From NCBI RefSeq assembly GCF_041260155.1, contig NC_091945.1:29056796-29120795 (forward strand): a stretch of DNA of 64,000 nucleotides. The letters are read 5' to 3'. This document shows positions 11,873 to 23,550 of this stretch, piece by piece. This stretch comes from Ptychodera flava. Lineage: Eukaryota > Hemichordata > Enteropneusta > Ptychoderidae. The notes under the pieces were generated by a model. That model was not told the origin of the DNA, ran no database searches, and worked only from the letters and a program-made list of their open reading frames with translations. Numbering within the stretch: the first letter of the stretch is position 1; each line of letters begins with the position of its first letter. A program made the translations under genes and the position numbers.

Positions 11873-14800
11873 CTGTTACATGTGAACGATCTAAAGTGAT
11901 ATTGTATTTCTACTGACAGGATGTTTTGATTGTTGGTGACTATAACGGAGCATGTAACTATGTGAAGATGAGCGATTGGGAGAATATTCGACTTCGAAGT
12001 CAAGAGCGCTTTCAATGGTTAATCAAAGATAACGTAGACACCAATGTTGCTGGGGCAATATGCGCCTATGACAGGTATTCGTCTGTTTTGTTTTCATTTT
12101 GTCGTACAACGCAAGGGGGCGTCCCCTTTCAGGAAGAAAAATGGAAGTCATATTTATGGAATTGCTACCAATGTTGAAACCCAACCTATGTACCAAACAA
12201 ATGAACAAATAACTCAACAGAAAAGAAATCAAGGATTTATGTGAGAGACTCGCCAACCATTTGCAATAGAATGGTGCGTAATAAACAACAGTTTATACGA
12301 AGAGGAAGATTCCGGCTTTCGCGATTGTTTATAGCTTATTAATGCTAAATTATTTCAACATTGATATTTGGTAAATAGTACGTATGAATTTTGATCTGTT
12401 GAATTAGTATTAATGTTCCAAGACAAGAAATTGACCTTTTTAATCTAACAATTCTCTGGTGGTTAATAAGCTCAGAACCACCGTACATTATGCATTTTCT
12501 GAAAGCCTAGATATAGGGAAACATTTTGGTAACAACAGTGTCGGTTTTCCCTATGTTTTGTCTAAATACTTAAAAAAATCCGACTTAAACTTGCTGGAAT
12601 GCAAGCTGTTACAACGCTCCTCAAAATTGTGTCTCAGATTTTTTATATCTTGCTTACTAGTTTTTTATTTGAGCACAATTTTAAAGAAATCAACTTGGGT
12701 TAAATTCACCCCTCGGGAAGTTTTTCTGGGATAAAACTTGTTTAAGAAAGTTTAAAAAAATTCTGAGACACGCTTTTGAAGATCCTTGGAATTGTTTGCA
12801 GTCATACCAATTACAGTCACATATCTCAAAGCATTGAGACAAAACATAGGGAAAACCGATTTTTGAAAGGTTATGAAAATTACCTGTTACATGATAGTTA
12901 TGTAAACAATGGTGACACTATGGTAGCCAGAATGTTGCTCTATATCTAGGCTTTCCGAAAATATACAATTTACGTGGGTTCTGAGCTTATAAACAACTAG
13001 AGAATTGTTAGCTTAAAAAGGTCAATGATATTTCTTGTCTTGGAACTTTAAGTCCGCGGCGAAGTAAGCGCAGCAAACGTTGTCGTCTTCAGAACCAAGT
13101 CTTTATACTGCTTCACTAGCAATAAATTAACAGAACTTTATGCTTTGTCTAACACATATCATTTTACAACGTCTAAACTCACAGCAGGCTATGTCATCCA
13201 TGCATATACATGTGCTGTATCTGTTTGCGTGTCCTGTGGGAACTTAAGAAGTTCACTGTATATTGACCCTTGCGTATAGTAATTGCTTTACGAAAATTTA
13301 TCCCGTCACATGTCAGGATCGTTGCGGCTGGTGACCAGTTAATAAAGTCTGTTTGGCCGGAAACGGCTGCTGTATTCCGTTTCGACGTGGAATATGGATT
13401 GACCCATGAAGAGGTAAGCGCCTTCGTGCCACTCTGCTTGAGCACTGAAAGTCAAAACTCACATATGCCATTCCTGTCGATGACAAGATTGCGGTTGTCT
13501 TTGTCAATATATTGTGTAGCTAAGGAGGAAAGAAACAGTACTGTGGCATTGCCTTTTTCCGACTGACGCATACTCTACTTTTCTGGCAGACAAATGAAAT
13601 GATATTTATATTATTTTGGTTTTTAGCTCTGAACTTTATTTCAGTCTTAATAAATGTGTGCATCGTTACCGCGAGTTCGGTATGTCTAGGGTTTCTTATT
13701 CGTGACCATTGACACCATGGTAGAACTGAATTTTGCCTACAGCTGAGGCCAAGAAATAAATTGTGCTGATCCGATAATATGGTTTTCAAAAATAGGGTAG
13801 GTAGGTCCGCAGAATTTTTTTTCAAAATATTTTTATTTTTAAATATGCATTTTTCAGGGGTTCAGGGCGGTTAAACACTGGCCACAACATTTCCAGAAAA
13901 GCATCATGGATATATTCTCATTGATGTACACCAATTTATCATGTACAAGCTTCTCATCATTGGCTGGTAACATCCATTATGATTTAAAACTAGACCTTAT
14001 TGCTTGACAAATCATCGTTCGAACTCATCTTGCTGATCGATTTTCTTTCCACAGGCGGAAGAAGTGAGCGACCATTACCCGGTGGAAATAGCATTGTTAC
14101 CGGCACGTAAGGAAGTGTTTTCTTTAATGATCAAATCTGACCTTTCTATGATTACTTAAAGTTCCATTAGCTGTATCTTCTGGCGATTTTTCCGTTAGTT
14201 TTGATTGAAATGATCACTGGCTCATGTTGAATAGCCTGTCAAATAACAGAGAATCGCATATTGTTCGGAAACATAACGTGCCCTACAACTAAATAACATG
14301 TGATTTTACAACGAAAATTTCAATTTTTGTCCGGATAGAAATACAAACTCTGTTGACACGCTGATTGCAACGTAGGCATTCTTCTGCACCTGCGCGAGCC
14401 ATTTACAGCAATTTCAAAATAAATATTCATTACTTATGCCCGGTACTTACGTCGTAGTCCATTGTCCGAGCACCTTGCGTAGCCAGATGTCTGGCAATCC
14501 ACGACGCAATGTTGTTTTGATCCCGCAATAAACGTGAACTTGTACATATCTGCGTTCTCCCCAGCACGCTGAGCATGCCAGACGTCAACAAACGAGCTCG
14601 GAAGGGCAACACCTTTGAACAATAATTAGCAGTTTTATGTGGCTATAACATCACTAATCATGTTTGTTTCTTCGTAAAACAACATTTTGCAACAAATATG
14701 AGCCTCCAACATGGAATTTTCCGAGGTAAAAAATGGTCAAAAGTTACAAATAATGGCCCTTTAAACTTGACTGTTGTGTGAATATTTTACTTGCCGTTGC

Positions 14801-15338
14801 TAAATATTACCAAATATCGGCCGAAACTGTCTTGTTTTGCATTTTTCTTTGCGCTCATACTGTAAAAAGTTTATTTAAAAGCAATGCGTGACATAGTATA
14901 TATTTGATTTTCTTCCCATCATAACCATTTCCAGTGAGTGAGGGCGTCTTGTCTTACATCAACGTGGCAGCAGGCTTCGTGGTATCCGACAACCGAAAAG
15001 TGTCCAGTGCCACCATGGAGCAGCTGATCAAATTCGATGACACGGTAGCTGGATGCAAATTGGACAAGTTTTATGACAAGGATGGGCAGTTGGCCAAAGT
15101 TAGCTTGGTTGTTGAAGTTGAAGAAGAGAAAGATGCTTTGCATGAACTGGAGCAATTGCAACGGAAGTTTCCAGGGCTGGTCTCTCCAGAGATCTACGCC
15201 GTCGTAAAATCTAACGTATTGCATGCCGAAAGACAGGCAACTTTGTCTAGCGCCCTCAATCCTCTCCGGTGTCGAAGTAAGCTCGCACAGGTAACATGTA
15301 CAACCGACGGAGCATGCGACCTGTCAATTTTCAATTGA
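8255..15338 (+). CDS. Secreted DNase I-like endonuclease with novel C-terminal extension
   Basis: Metal-dependent DNase I family endonuclease. Coding exons: 8255-8413, 8984-9072, 9781-9846, 10152-10229, 10814-10929, 11584-11696, 11920-12074, 13317-13413, 14055-14106, 14935-15338. All junctions are GT/AG and the phases agree, giving 442 residues. Residues 1-21 are a signal peptide, so the product should be secreted or in the ER lumen. Bovine DNase I key residues all have counterparts: N7 in GAFNVQ (N33), E39 in IQEIRDS (E65), E78 in SKEQYAY (E124), H134 in SIHTKP (H180), D168/N170 in GDYNGAC (D214, N216), D212 in CAYDR (D258) and H252 in SDHYPVE (H298). The structural disulfide pair is kept (C219, C255). 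The small disulfide loop after DDG is lost (GSEEE). Family members are about 260-300 residues, so the insert and the 134-residue tail are extra. Active catalysis is inferred. Confidence 0.93.
9781..9846 (+). other. In-frame 66-nt exon of the DNase gene
   Basis: A 66-nt exon (22 codons) sits between TTTCTCTCGTCTGTTTCCAG and AG|GTAGGT. Its phase fits both neighbours, so it could be included or skipped without changing frame. It would insert residues 83-104, including GVCDAQTENC with two cysteines six residues apart, between the helix LMEQINR and the strand of YGLLLSDRLGR. Typical DNase I and DNase gamma proteins have only a few residues there. The splice sites are good, but expression is not shown by sequence alone. 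Confidence 0.6.
11814..11869. repeat. (GA)n microsatellite
   Basis: About 28 uninterrupted GA dinucleotides in the intron just upstream of the DNase exon at 11920-12074. The open frames across it on both strands are artefacts of the repeat. Confidence 0.97.
12414..13047. mobile_element. TTAA-flanked foldback element in a DNase intron
   Basis: A 634-bp palindromic element lies inside the intron between 12074 and 13317. Both ends read inward as (T/A)GTTCCAAGACAAGAAAT and are flanked by TTAA (12410-12413 and 13048-13051). The arms, with paired blocks such as CCTATGTTTTGTCT and AGACAAAACATAGG, extend to a centre near 12690. TTAA targets are typical of piggyBac and Kolobok DNA transposons (family knowledge). 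There is no transposase, so it is a MITE; which of the two families is not decided. Confidence 0.8.
14434..14622 (-). pseudogene. Nuclease/phosphatase-like (EEP) fragment, antisense
   Basis: On the - strand inside the last DNase intron, one frame reads LPSSFVDVWHAQRAG and then KFTF. A second frame continues NNIASWIARHLA and MDYD. In the endonuclease/exonuclease/phosphatase superfamily the C-terminal region runs 'F-DaW, y-TfD, N-lA, R-DyI' in this order, which is what suggests the assignment. The order holds only across a frame change, and the DNase exons lie on the opposite strand, so I read it as a broken fragment from another gene. A GTAAGT follows MDYD at the left end. Similarity is judged by eye and is tentative. 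Confidence 0.35.
14935..15338 (+). other. C-terminal extension exon of the DNase gene
   Basis: The last coding exon adds residues 309-442 after the catalytic SDHYPVE and final strand (EIALLPA), where canonical DNase I ends. It has alternating strand-like and helix-like stretches (VAAGFVV, AKVSLVVEVEEE, DALHELEQLQRKFPG, SPEIYAVVKSNVLHAE) and four cysteines, three of them in the last 30 residues (LRCRSK, VTCTTDGAC). I do not recognise the fold. It has no hydrophobic tail for a membrane anchor or GPI signal. A small extra domain for binding or localisation is the simplest inference. Confidence 0.85.
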
Positions 15339-15353
15339 ATGTGCTAAAAAAAG

Positions 15354-15359
15354 AATAAA
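15354..15359 (+). terminator. Polyadenylation signal of the DNase gene
   Basis: AATAAA starts 15 bases after the TGA stop that ends at 15338. The close spacing implies a very short 3' UTR. No stronger signal is evident in the next few hundred bases. Confidence 0.6.
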
Positions 15360-16432
15360 CAAACGATTTTAATTTATCCAAACTTTTCATATACTTTAAT
15401 AGTCATGTTCAATATATCCGATGATCGCAGCACTATTTTGTTTGTGAGTCTCTGCATTGCCAATGCTGCTCCTCGAGTGAAGAATTATGCTTCTAAACCT
15501 GACAAGCGTTGACAGCGGAACATTGTCTCGGGATTGGAAAACTACACCAAATTATAATTATCGGGAAATTGCAAGACATCCTTCACTATTTGAAAAAAAT
15601 AATATAACACCGACATTTCACGTAGCATCAGATACAAAATACCAATGTAACTTCGGGTATGGCTGTGCTGCGATCTTGCTAAGTTGTAACTACTCGTAAA
15701 CTGGTCTTTCGTTACCGCCCTGAGCAATCATCGAGAACCACAACTAATATTTTAGCGTCCATACACTGATTGTACTCTGCAGAGTAATTTCTCATGAGCC
15801 CCAGGAATTACTGCTAGTGTAACCACATGCAAGCGTCTTTGACCATGTGTAATTTTAGTAGATAAGACCGATTTCATCGCTAATTCCCACTGGTGTTTTC
15901 GGCCAATGTTAGCAAATCTCTTTGTACATAACTTGTGCATCAAGAATACACAGCCACATATAAAGTAACCAGTGTAAAAGTGCCAGGATCCGTAATATAA
16001 TTGTCAACGATCTTGTAGTGATAATCATACAGGTTTCACTGCATTCATCAGTGCTGGTAGCGATAGCATTGACGTGTGTCAGGTGAGACTGCTTGCCTGT
16101 ATAGTGCTGTTCGGTAGTTATCTTTCACTGTTAGTGAAATTCTGATGCTTACCAGTACACAGTGCACTAAGACACTAATAGGTTGACTGATAGTGTAAGG
16201 CGAACCAGAGGGTTAGGCTTTTTTTACTCTAAAGTGATGAAACACGTTTGCTGATATGCTTGGTTCCAACACTGAAAGCGTTTGCGGTTTCCATAAAGAC
16301 TTCTCTCCTTTTCTCTCACTTTGAAGTCTTTCTGATGAGTTGTCACGGATAGCTCTACGTGTTTTACTCAGATGATTGAAAATGTATACTGCCATACTCA
16401 GAAGTGAAAATTTTTTTTCAATGCTTTCGATG
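15360..16432. other. Intergenic, nothing recognised
   Basis: Downstream of the DNase gene and before the first glycosyltransferase relic. I see no coding exon, TIR or tandem repeat that I can support. Confidence 0.3.
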
Positions 16433-16758
16433 CGCCTTCATTAGCGAGAACGGCATGCCCTACGACAACTTTGAAGCTGTAAATATCACCAAGATCTGGG
16501 ACTAATACATTCTGTAGGAGAAACTAAGATAGAGGCGAGATCTTTTCAATTGGAGGCAGAGGAAGATTGATGGTAGGTGCTATCTTTGTAATTCCTCTGT
16601 GTCATATAAATCTTCGTCTATGTCACTGGATTCCAGTACTGTACTATAGACATCAATACCAGCTTCTTTTGCAACCATAGAAATTTTCTGATGACTAGTC
16701 GACATTTCACCTTTGGTAGTCTTCCATACACCGTTTAGAATCAGGACGCTATAGAATA
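16433..16758 (-). pseudogene. Broken GT4 glycosyltransferase copy (copy C)
   Basis: The - strand encodes SVLILNGVWKTTKGEMST followed by GIDVYSTVLESSDID. These align with the N-terminal donor-fold half of gene A (SVLILNDEWGTAKGG, GVDVYSTVLEAGDVD). Further left, in another frame, comes DLGDIYSFKVVVGHA, matching gene A's DLVNLPNVKVIIGHA. The conserved NDEWG is altered to NGVWK, there is at least one frame change, and the C-terminal half with the EX7E motif is absent. It is on the same strand as genes A and B, 2.4 kb beyond the end of A. A dead tandem duplicate. Confidence 0.8.
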
Positions 16759-18200
16759 GTGTTTTGTGATAAGAACTGTTGTACTGAACATAGACATAGC
16801 GTGTCCAAGAAAAGCACCTTCGACACCCTGTCAAAACCTTATCGTATTTATCACTTGAATTGAGTTCAGTGCCACTGACGTATGTTTTTTGGACAGTAAA
16901 AATGTGATACTCTTTAACAATTGGGTAGTTTAGCATTGGAAACGCCTCCGACAAGAATCATTTCAGAGAAATGCGATCTGGATTACGTGCAGAAATAAGA
17001 AGACCATTTCTACAGAGTGAAACGAAACTTTGCTTGACTTGTAACTTTGCTTGACTTTATCCACTGGCACACGCACTTCATTCACATGGAGATCATGTTT
17101 ACACTCTCTTAGGCTAGTCTATACTTGTACACAACGCCGGATTGTGCATGTGTTTGACGGACCTTCCTCAATAAGACATTGTGGTTTTGCAGAACCCATA
17201 CAGTGACCTCTTCTTAAAGAGTTCATTGTTCAATAAATGAAAGACGTTAATTGTTCCAGTTTGACAGGGTTATCGTGATAAAATGTAATCAATAATATTC
17301 CTAAAAAAACGAAGAAACTTATCCAATTTTATCAAAACAACGGAAGCACCTGAAGATCAAAAGTAAAGATCACTTGAAACACCATCCTGACTACATCCAA
17401 ATTATTTTATTTTTCGGCTCATTTTCTGACAAGAAATTCTGCCAAAAATAGAATGTTTACAATTATACATGACACCAGTTCAAGAAATCTACCAGCCAAA
17501 CATAATGTATATATTTTAGCAATACTGCAAGAAGTCCTTAAACTCTCTTCCGAACAATCTCCCGTTTAAGGTCAATGTCAAAATGTGAAAGAAAGTTCTT
17601 TGGGGGAATATTACAACAAGTAAACTGTGTACTAACAAAAGCGAATGAAACTCCCCTGAACATGAACTGGTTATAGGCAATATAAGGCCGTTCACACAAG
17701 AGCAACATAAATATCTCTGCACTTTGGACCCCCAAACGAGGTATTTTATTAACGGTCAACAGCCGACAGGTATGTAAAGACAGAGCAAAAGAACTAGTAT
17801 CGGGAATTTATATGAATAAAAGCGTTAAGTTTTCAACGAATCATTGTAATTGTACCAACATCAAACTTGATTAAAATACCATCGGACATCGCCTGCTGTA
17901 TTACGTCAATTGTTACACATCGAGGTGATACAGAACCGTGTGCAGTGGCCATTAATACCATTTCAATTGCCTGACGGTGGTTCTTTCTGAAGTATACAGC
18001 TGATATATCTCAAAAATTGTATTCAAAATGCAACTAAATTCGCCCACGCCTGACTACAGATCATGAGTCATGGCGTGAGTATTAGCTTTATCGTATACTT
18101 TATGACAGTAGGTTTGTGTTAGCCGTGCATTGTGGTACGTAGTTCAAATATTTTTCTCTCACACTTAGGTCAAAGGTTATTCTCATTGTACTGCATTGCA

Positions 18201-18540
18201 GGTAGCACTAGCCTCGAAACTGAAAGACCTAAACTTTTGCTCAAACTCTCCTCGATGAAACTTTCAACCATTGTCTTATTAAACCAGGAATAAATATCAG
18301 GGTCACCGTGTAAGTCTGGCACTAGAGAAACAAATTACCTTTGCTGTACCGATATTTGAAATTCAAAATGGCTACCATCCTACGATAACTCTACGGCGAT
18401 TTTCAAAAACACTAAGACGTTGAAATTTATAACTGAAAGAGCTTTAAAATAAGTATCCACAACAGGTATATCAGAAAAGCATTGTAAAAGTGCTGGGGTC
18501 CGAATATCTGTCCCCGAGGCGGATTCTTCTTTAATGTCAT
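18201..18540 (-). mobile_element. Dispersed MITE-like repeat, copy in duplication 1
   Basis: Reverse-complement relative of the repeat at 35898-36268. Its terminus, GGTAGCACTAGCCTCGAAAC, corresponds to GGTAGTATGCGCCTCGAAAC there, and the shared interior includes an AAATGGC(T/C)(A/G)CC block and a GGGGACA(G/A)ATATT block. The paralogous position in duplication copy 2 (about 28160) lacks it, so it inserted after the duplication. It encodes nothing. Confidence 0.65.
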
Positions 18541-19159
18541 AACATTTTGAAAGTTTATGTGACGTGCACATTCAAAAAACCTTCGTACATTAAACATGTC
18601 AATCCGTGTATTTCAAAACCAACTGTTATTAAAATTCTATACACAGTTTAGGTGTCAAGCCTGTTCTCTACAATATTGAAAGTGACAGTAACTGATTTTT
18701 TTCTTGCGACAGATAAAAAATGATATGATGAATGTCCGCGATCGGATGCCTGCAGCTGATTCGAATGCATTCAAACTATCAAACTGTTCATCAGAGCACA
18801 CGTTATATACTTGACTAGAAGGGTTTCACCGATGGAGGAAATATGGGATGCTATATATTATAGCATTAATCGATCTGCAGTCGCTCATAAGGACAATTCA
18901 ATTTATACGGTATTCAAAATCGTAGTGGTTATCAGCTACAGATCAGAAGCTATGAAGAACTTTTAAAACTACAAATAATATGACACGTGTCAGCTTAACT
19001 TTACTATCATTGAGTGTTGATTGTACATGTAGAGAAAGGAAGGCAACAGTCACATGAACACTTAATTCCATGATTCTCCTCAATCTTCAAATTATGGGCT
19101 AAAAATTGACACTTAACCACGCAAATATACATGCATTCAGATGTAAAAACCTTGCTACT

Positions 19160-20384
19160 TCATTGCGAGATGATCTCCTTGAACCGTTCATGTGACTCCA
19201 ATGCAGCGGAACAATTTTCCAGCTCCTGTTTCAGATCCTGAGCTCTCTTAAAGGCTACGTTATACCCCCTCAGGACTCGGATGATTTCTTGCCTCCATTG
19301 CTTGATGTCATCTTTTTTTGAGTAATCATTTATACCAACATCAACAACCATTGACTGGGCGAGTAGAGGAAACTGCTTCTCCAAGTACTGCGCCAAACCG
19401 GAATGCTTGGTGACCAGTGTTGGAATACCAGCTGCGATGGCTTCCAGGCCGACCAAACCGAATGGCTCTGTTCTTGAGGCCATAATGCAGAGATGACTCT
19501 GTTGCAGGTCGACTATAATGTCGTCTTGTGATCCGTAGGGATACTGCTTTACGTCTAGGTGGCCGTGGGTAATGTGCTTGTCAAGGAAGGTCTTTGTATC
19601 CTTATGTTCATTTTCAGGTATACCACGAATCACCCAAACAGGAGCAGATTCAAACACATCATGATAGGCTCTTGCTACCTCGCTCAGAGCGGCAGCAACT
19701 AGGTCGTATCCTTTCAGCTTCTCGACACCTCGAATGCGACCAAAAGTTATCACCCTCATGGTCTTGATCTCCGGCAAATTCTGCATTTGAACGTCAAAGA
19801 AGTTTTGAGATGGTCTGGGAAGATACTGCATGTGAAGTGGTGCAGGTTTCAAGGCGCGGAACTTGTTATTAAAATGGTCGAACATTCGTGGCCCAACGCT
19901 GAAGACGACGGTGGCTTTACCTGCAGAATCCTGTATCTTTCTCTCTCTTTCTTGTACTCGTTGTGGCGTCCAGGTGTCTTTAAATGCTTCTATGTCTTCA
20001 GGAATGACGTGATTGAAAAGACAGACCTTCGCGTTTGGAAAGGCTTCTTGTATTTGAATGGCAATTTCATTGGTGATCGGCGCATGCCCAATAATAACCT
20101 TTACATTTGGGAGGTTGACCAGATCTGGAAAGAATGACTTGTGTAGGATAAGCCAGGAAAGACGTGGGGTTTTTTCTTCGGGAGACAGTAAAGGATTGAT
20201 GTTTGGTGTTATCAACGTTATACCCTTCTGTTGTGCATCTGCTTTGTCAACATCGCCAGCTTCTAGCACAGTACTGTAGACATCAACACCAGTTTCTTTA
20301 GCAAGGACGACTGAGATCTCACGATGAATGGTTGATATGCCACCTTTTGCAGTTCCCCATTCGTCATTGAGTATTAGAACACTC
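19160..20384 (-). CDS. GT4-type glycosyltransferase A, main exon
   Basis: Predicted retaining glycosyltransferase with a GT-B fold; 407 codons, and the stop is TGA at 19160-19162. The exon begins after acceptor CCATTTTGGTAG and needs two bases from an upstream exon; the open frame above it (21 codons) is intronic. The N-terminal half has VLILNDEWGTAKGG, with a glycine-rich KGG loop after the first strand, then NVKVIIGHAPITNE and SVGPRMFDHF. The C-terminal half opens with RVITFGRIRGVEKLKGYD and carries the sugar-nucleotide site CIMASRTEPFGLVGLEA, the classic E-x7-E motif of GT4 enzymes. There is no signal peptide or membrane segment in this exon, so it should be cytosolic. It is about 60% similar to gene B by eye. 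Substrate and acceptor are unknown. It resembles GT4 domains described from conflict (immune-like) systems; that placement is inference. Confidence 0.9.
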
Positions 20385-20446
20385 CTACCAAAATGGAATT
20401 GATATCTTACATCAGTTAGGGGCTGGGCGTAATCAAAACATGGCAA

Positions 20447-23400
20447 ATGGACCTAGGTGTGCGATCTCGGAACATTTAAACGAAAATTCGACGATAAGAT
20501 TGTGATTTGACGTTGCCCATGGACAAGAAATTGCCGAAATAGGTTCTGAGGAACTTAAACTGCTGACTTGGATTTCAACAACAAAAAACTGAACAGTGAT
20601 TTAGTATTACGCGTATACAAAGTTTCTATGTCATATCGTAAGCGCAAATTTCGCACATAATGACTCTCCCACTAAAGGGATCAAGTTTTGTTTGTGCTTT
20701 GTATGTTTCAGGCATCCATGGCCAATTAAGAATTTGTCCTTTAAGTTGATGGTGAATTTTTTAAATACCATCGCCCTTGTGGCTGTAAAACTTTATAGTC
20801 ATGATCAGTTCTAGTACAATATAACAAAAACTTCAGCTCTAGGTCGGCCAGTGTGTGTAATGTGTTCAGTTGGCTAGATAAATGGTGTGTATTGGCATTT
20901 TTTTAGTTCATTGCCAAATACAGCTGTTTGATTAAAACACCGTGACTTGAACCTCAAGATATGATGAAATTAGATAGTTTTCATGAAAATGTTTATGAGG
21001 ATACGTCGTAAATTATTTTAGTTTGCATTGCTTGTTGAGCATGAAATCACAAAAGCCACTGCTCGATTACAGCTTACGATTGATGAACCCCTTATTACTT
21101 TGGATTTGATTGGCCATTGCCCACCATTATACGACATGTTAGATTAGACATTGAAGTCAAACTCGGTCTTTTATCTACAAAATTTAATCGCTTAAAACTG
21201 GTCGTATAAGGCATATTTGCATAGGATGTGCCCGTGTACTCTTGATGTAAAAAGTGATATTAACATTACCTTTGTGGGTCCCCAGGTTGGGCGGCCATGC
21301 CACGATTACCCGTTTGATTCTTTGTTGGACCTCTGCCATGTGAAGAAAAAATATGAAAAGGTTGTTAAATTTGGATCATTCGCTAAAACTACTATAGAAG
21401 TAAAAAGGATTTAATTTTAATTACCATGCAGCAGAGATGATAATTGTATTTCAATAATAGCAGTGGTCATCACGTTATCATTGGGAGATTGGATCAAAAC
21501 TAAAACGGAACCAAACTGGCCTTATCACCGCACAGTACGTATTTGTTTTCATGTCAACCAATGAGGGTCAAAGTTTGTTGAAATAAGGGTATTTCCTACA
21601 GGAGCTAACCTGCCACCAACCAGCTGAGAGACTGGCCTATTTAAAGAGTTCAAATGTCATTTTACCCATAGAAGCTGTCAAAACTCCTTATAAATTGGAG
21701 CTGTAAAGAAGATTAAAATAGTTCATATGCATTTAGATGGAAATATACCATCACAAATATAAATTTACAGTGTAATATTAGCGGTAATCTGGCATTATAG
21801 GCAGCTCTTACGACAAGATATCTCTAGATGCTATTTATATTAAGGCTTAAGCATTTCATTTAAATTTAGTATCTTTTTTGCAGCAAGTGTTGTATTTCTC
21901 ACTGAAAAACAACTATAGACCCTTCTGACCAAGAAGTGTATCGAGGGAAGATTCTAAAAACCCCTCACCTTGTGGCAAGTATGAAAATCTCATATATGTT
22001 AATACTCTGAAAATCTGCTTTAAAAACTTAGTAATTTAAATCATGACGTTTCAATAAACAATTGACAATGCAGAACATGCAAAGTTACGCATTAGCCGAG
22101 CAAAATGGCGGTCTGGACTTAATCGAAACCACGTAAATATTAACACATTTCGTTTGTGAAGACGTGTAAACTAATAAGTAATCTCAACAGCCACAAACAC
22201 ACTCTCGAAGTTCCTTTTGCAAGTACATTTCGAGAGTTAACTTCGAAATCAGCTCCTCAGAGGAAGCGGAAATCGACACATCCTACGTTTGGTACTAACC
22301 AAGTTTCTGAAGTTTCGATAGCGCACAATGGAAACACACCACGATTAAGTACTTGATTCCGACTCCCTAAGACCCAAACTAAAGGCTCTACATCTTGGAA
22401 CTTTGGTGTAAGAGGAAAAATAAACCATACTTACAGGGATAAATGTTCATGCGTACGAGGAATACCAATGGCATTAACAGCTATTAGTCCCGGCGAATAC
22501 TGCCTGGGTTAGTGCGGAATGACTCATTCTTTGGACCAACACACACAATATATCAATATATCATCATGCCATATACGAAGACCACTCCCCGTAACAGTAA
22601 ACGAAACGAAGCAGTACACCTAAGCATTCCTGCATTCTTTTATCTCGTAGCAGACGGTAATTTTGCAGATTTTCAGCAAATTTTCATTTATACTGAAGGC
22701 ATGGTCAGATAATCAACATCGTGAATTATGTCTTCTTTTCTACATATCTATTTCAATGATATCAGAAAAATAAACGGGTGGACAAAATGTTGGTCTTCGA
22801 ACAAAATATGAAATTTATATGTAGGGCAACATAATGTTGTTTGAAATTAAAGATTTGCCGCAAAGTTGCATCGTGACAGTCAATCATTAGAGATGGAACC
22901 ACTGTAATGCAAGCTGTTGGAATTTTCAAATCTATCAGTAATGAAATGAAGAGAATTTAACTTCCTCATAGAGGTCAAAGTCTACAAGACAGCAATGTGT
23001 CTGTAGGGTCGTTCACATAAAAGGTCAATACATCATAACAAAAGAGGCATTGTACTTAACTACTCAGTCAGACATAAACAAAGGGCCGTTCCTTACTAGT
23101 CAAATGAAGAGGTCAATGTTTCTTAACATCAAATTCTGATATGTTTGGCGATACTGTAGCCGTCTACGGCTACATAATATACCACGTCATGAGTACGTAT
23201 AACCCTGTTCACTTTTCAGAGAAAACGTTCATGCCTTTAACGAATATTAGTACCTTTATGCGCGTAAAATTAAAATTATAAATTCATATAGTTCATATTT
23301 CGGTGTAATACTTAAACGGCTACAGTGTGAAAGGGTTGGCAAAATACAGTGTAATCAGTATGGTTTTAATAAGAAGACAACGGCAGTTTGCTAATTACAT

Positions 23401-23550
23401 CTTGAATTCAACTAGGACGACTGCTAAAGCATCCAACATATGGATAACTGGAACAGCATTTTTAATTATGTTTGAATGTTTTACTTACTTTGAACCAGAA
23501 TATTGCCAAAATATTGAATGAAACATATAAATGAAACCAAAAGACAAATA
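20447..23550. other. Intron and upstream DNA of glycosyltransferase A
   Basis: The part up to about 21720 is paralogous to 28815-29800. Beyond that I recognise nothing. Short open frames (22156-22356, 22512-22712, 23327-23521) lack splice context and family resemblance. A strong GTAAGT donor-like site on the - strand near 23821 might belong to a leader exon. Confidence 0.3.
21270..21298 (-). CDS. Candidate first coding exon of glycosyltransferase A
   Basis: On the - strand, ATG at 21298-21296 opens MAAQPGDPQ and ends AAAG|GTAATG. It leaves two bases that complete an arginine codon with the first base of the exon at 20384. Gene B uses the same architecture and phase. The donor is only moderate and the exon is very short, so a chance phase match (one in three) is possible. 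With it the protein would be about 417 residues. Confidence 0.35.

Larger units (their letters stand above)
17390..21720 (-). repeat. Segmental duplication, copy 1 (contains gene A)
   Basis: The non-coding DNA around gene A has a diverged second copy at about 23550-29800 in the same orientation. Matching blocks in the same order include TGAACTGGTTA near 17660 and 24358, AGTTTTCAA near 17828 and 27845, TTGAAAG(T/C)TTATGTGAC near 18546 and 28174, CAAGTCTGTTC-like sequence near 18655 and 28303, and CGTACTGGCCTGATCACTGCACA-like sequence near 21513 and 29599. This copy still has the coding exon; copy 2 has lost it. Confidence 0.8.

Noticed and set aside
11602-12015. 137-codon open frame on the - strand with a long Ser-Leu run
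   Set aside because: It is created by the (GA)n microsatellite and by the antisense of two DNase exons.
14919-15338. 101-codon - strand frame opposite the last DNase exon
   Set aside because: It is the antisense shadow of a well supported exon and has no splice or family support.
19787-20279. Two + strand frames across glycosyltransferase A
   Set aside because: They are antisense to the conserved GT4 coding exon.
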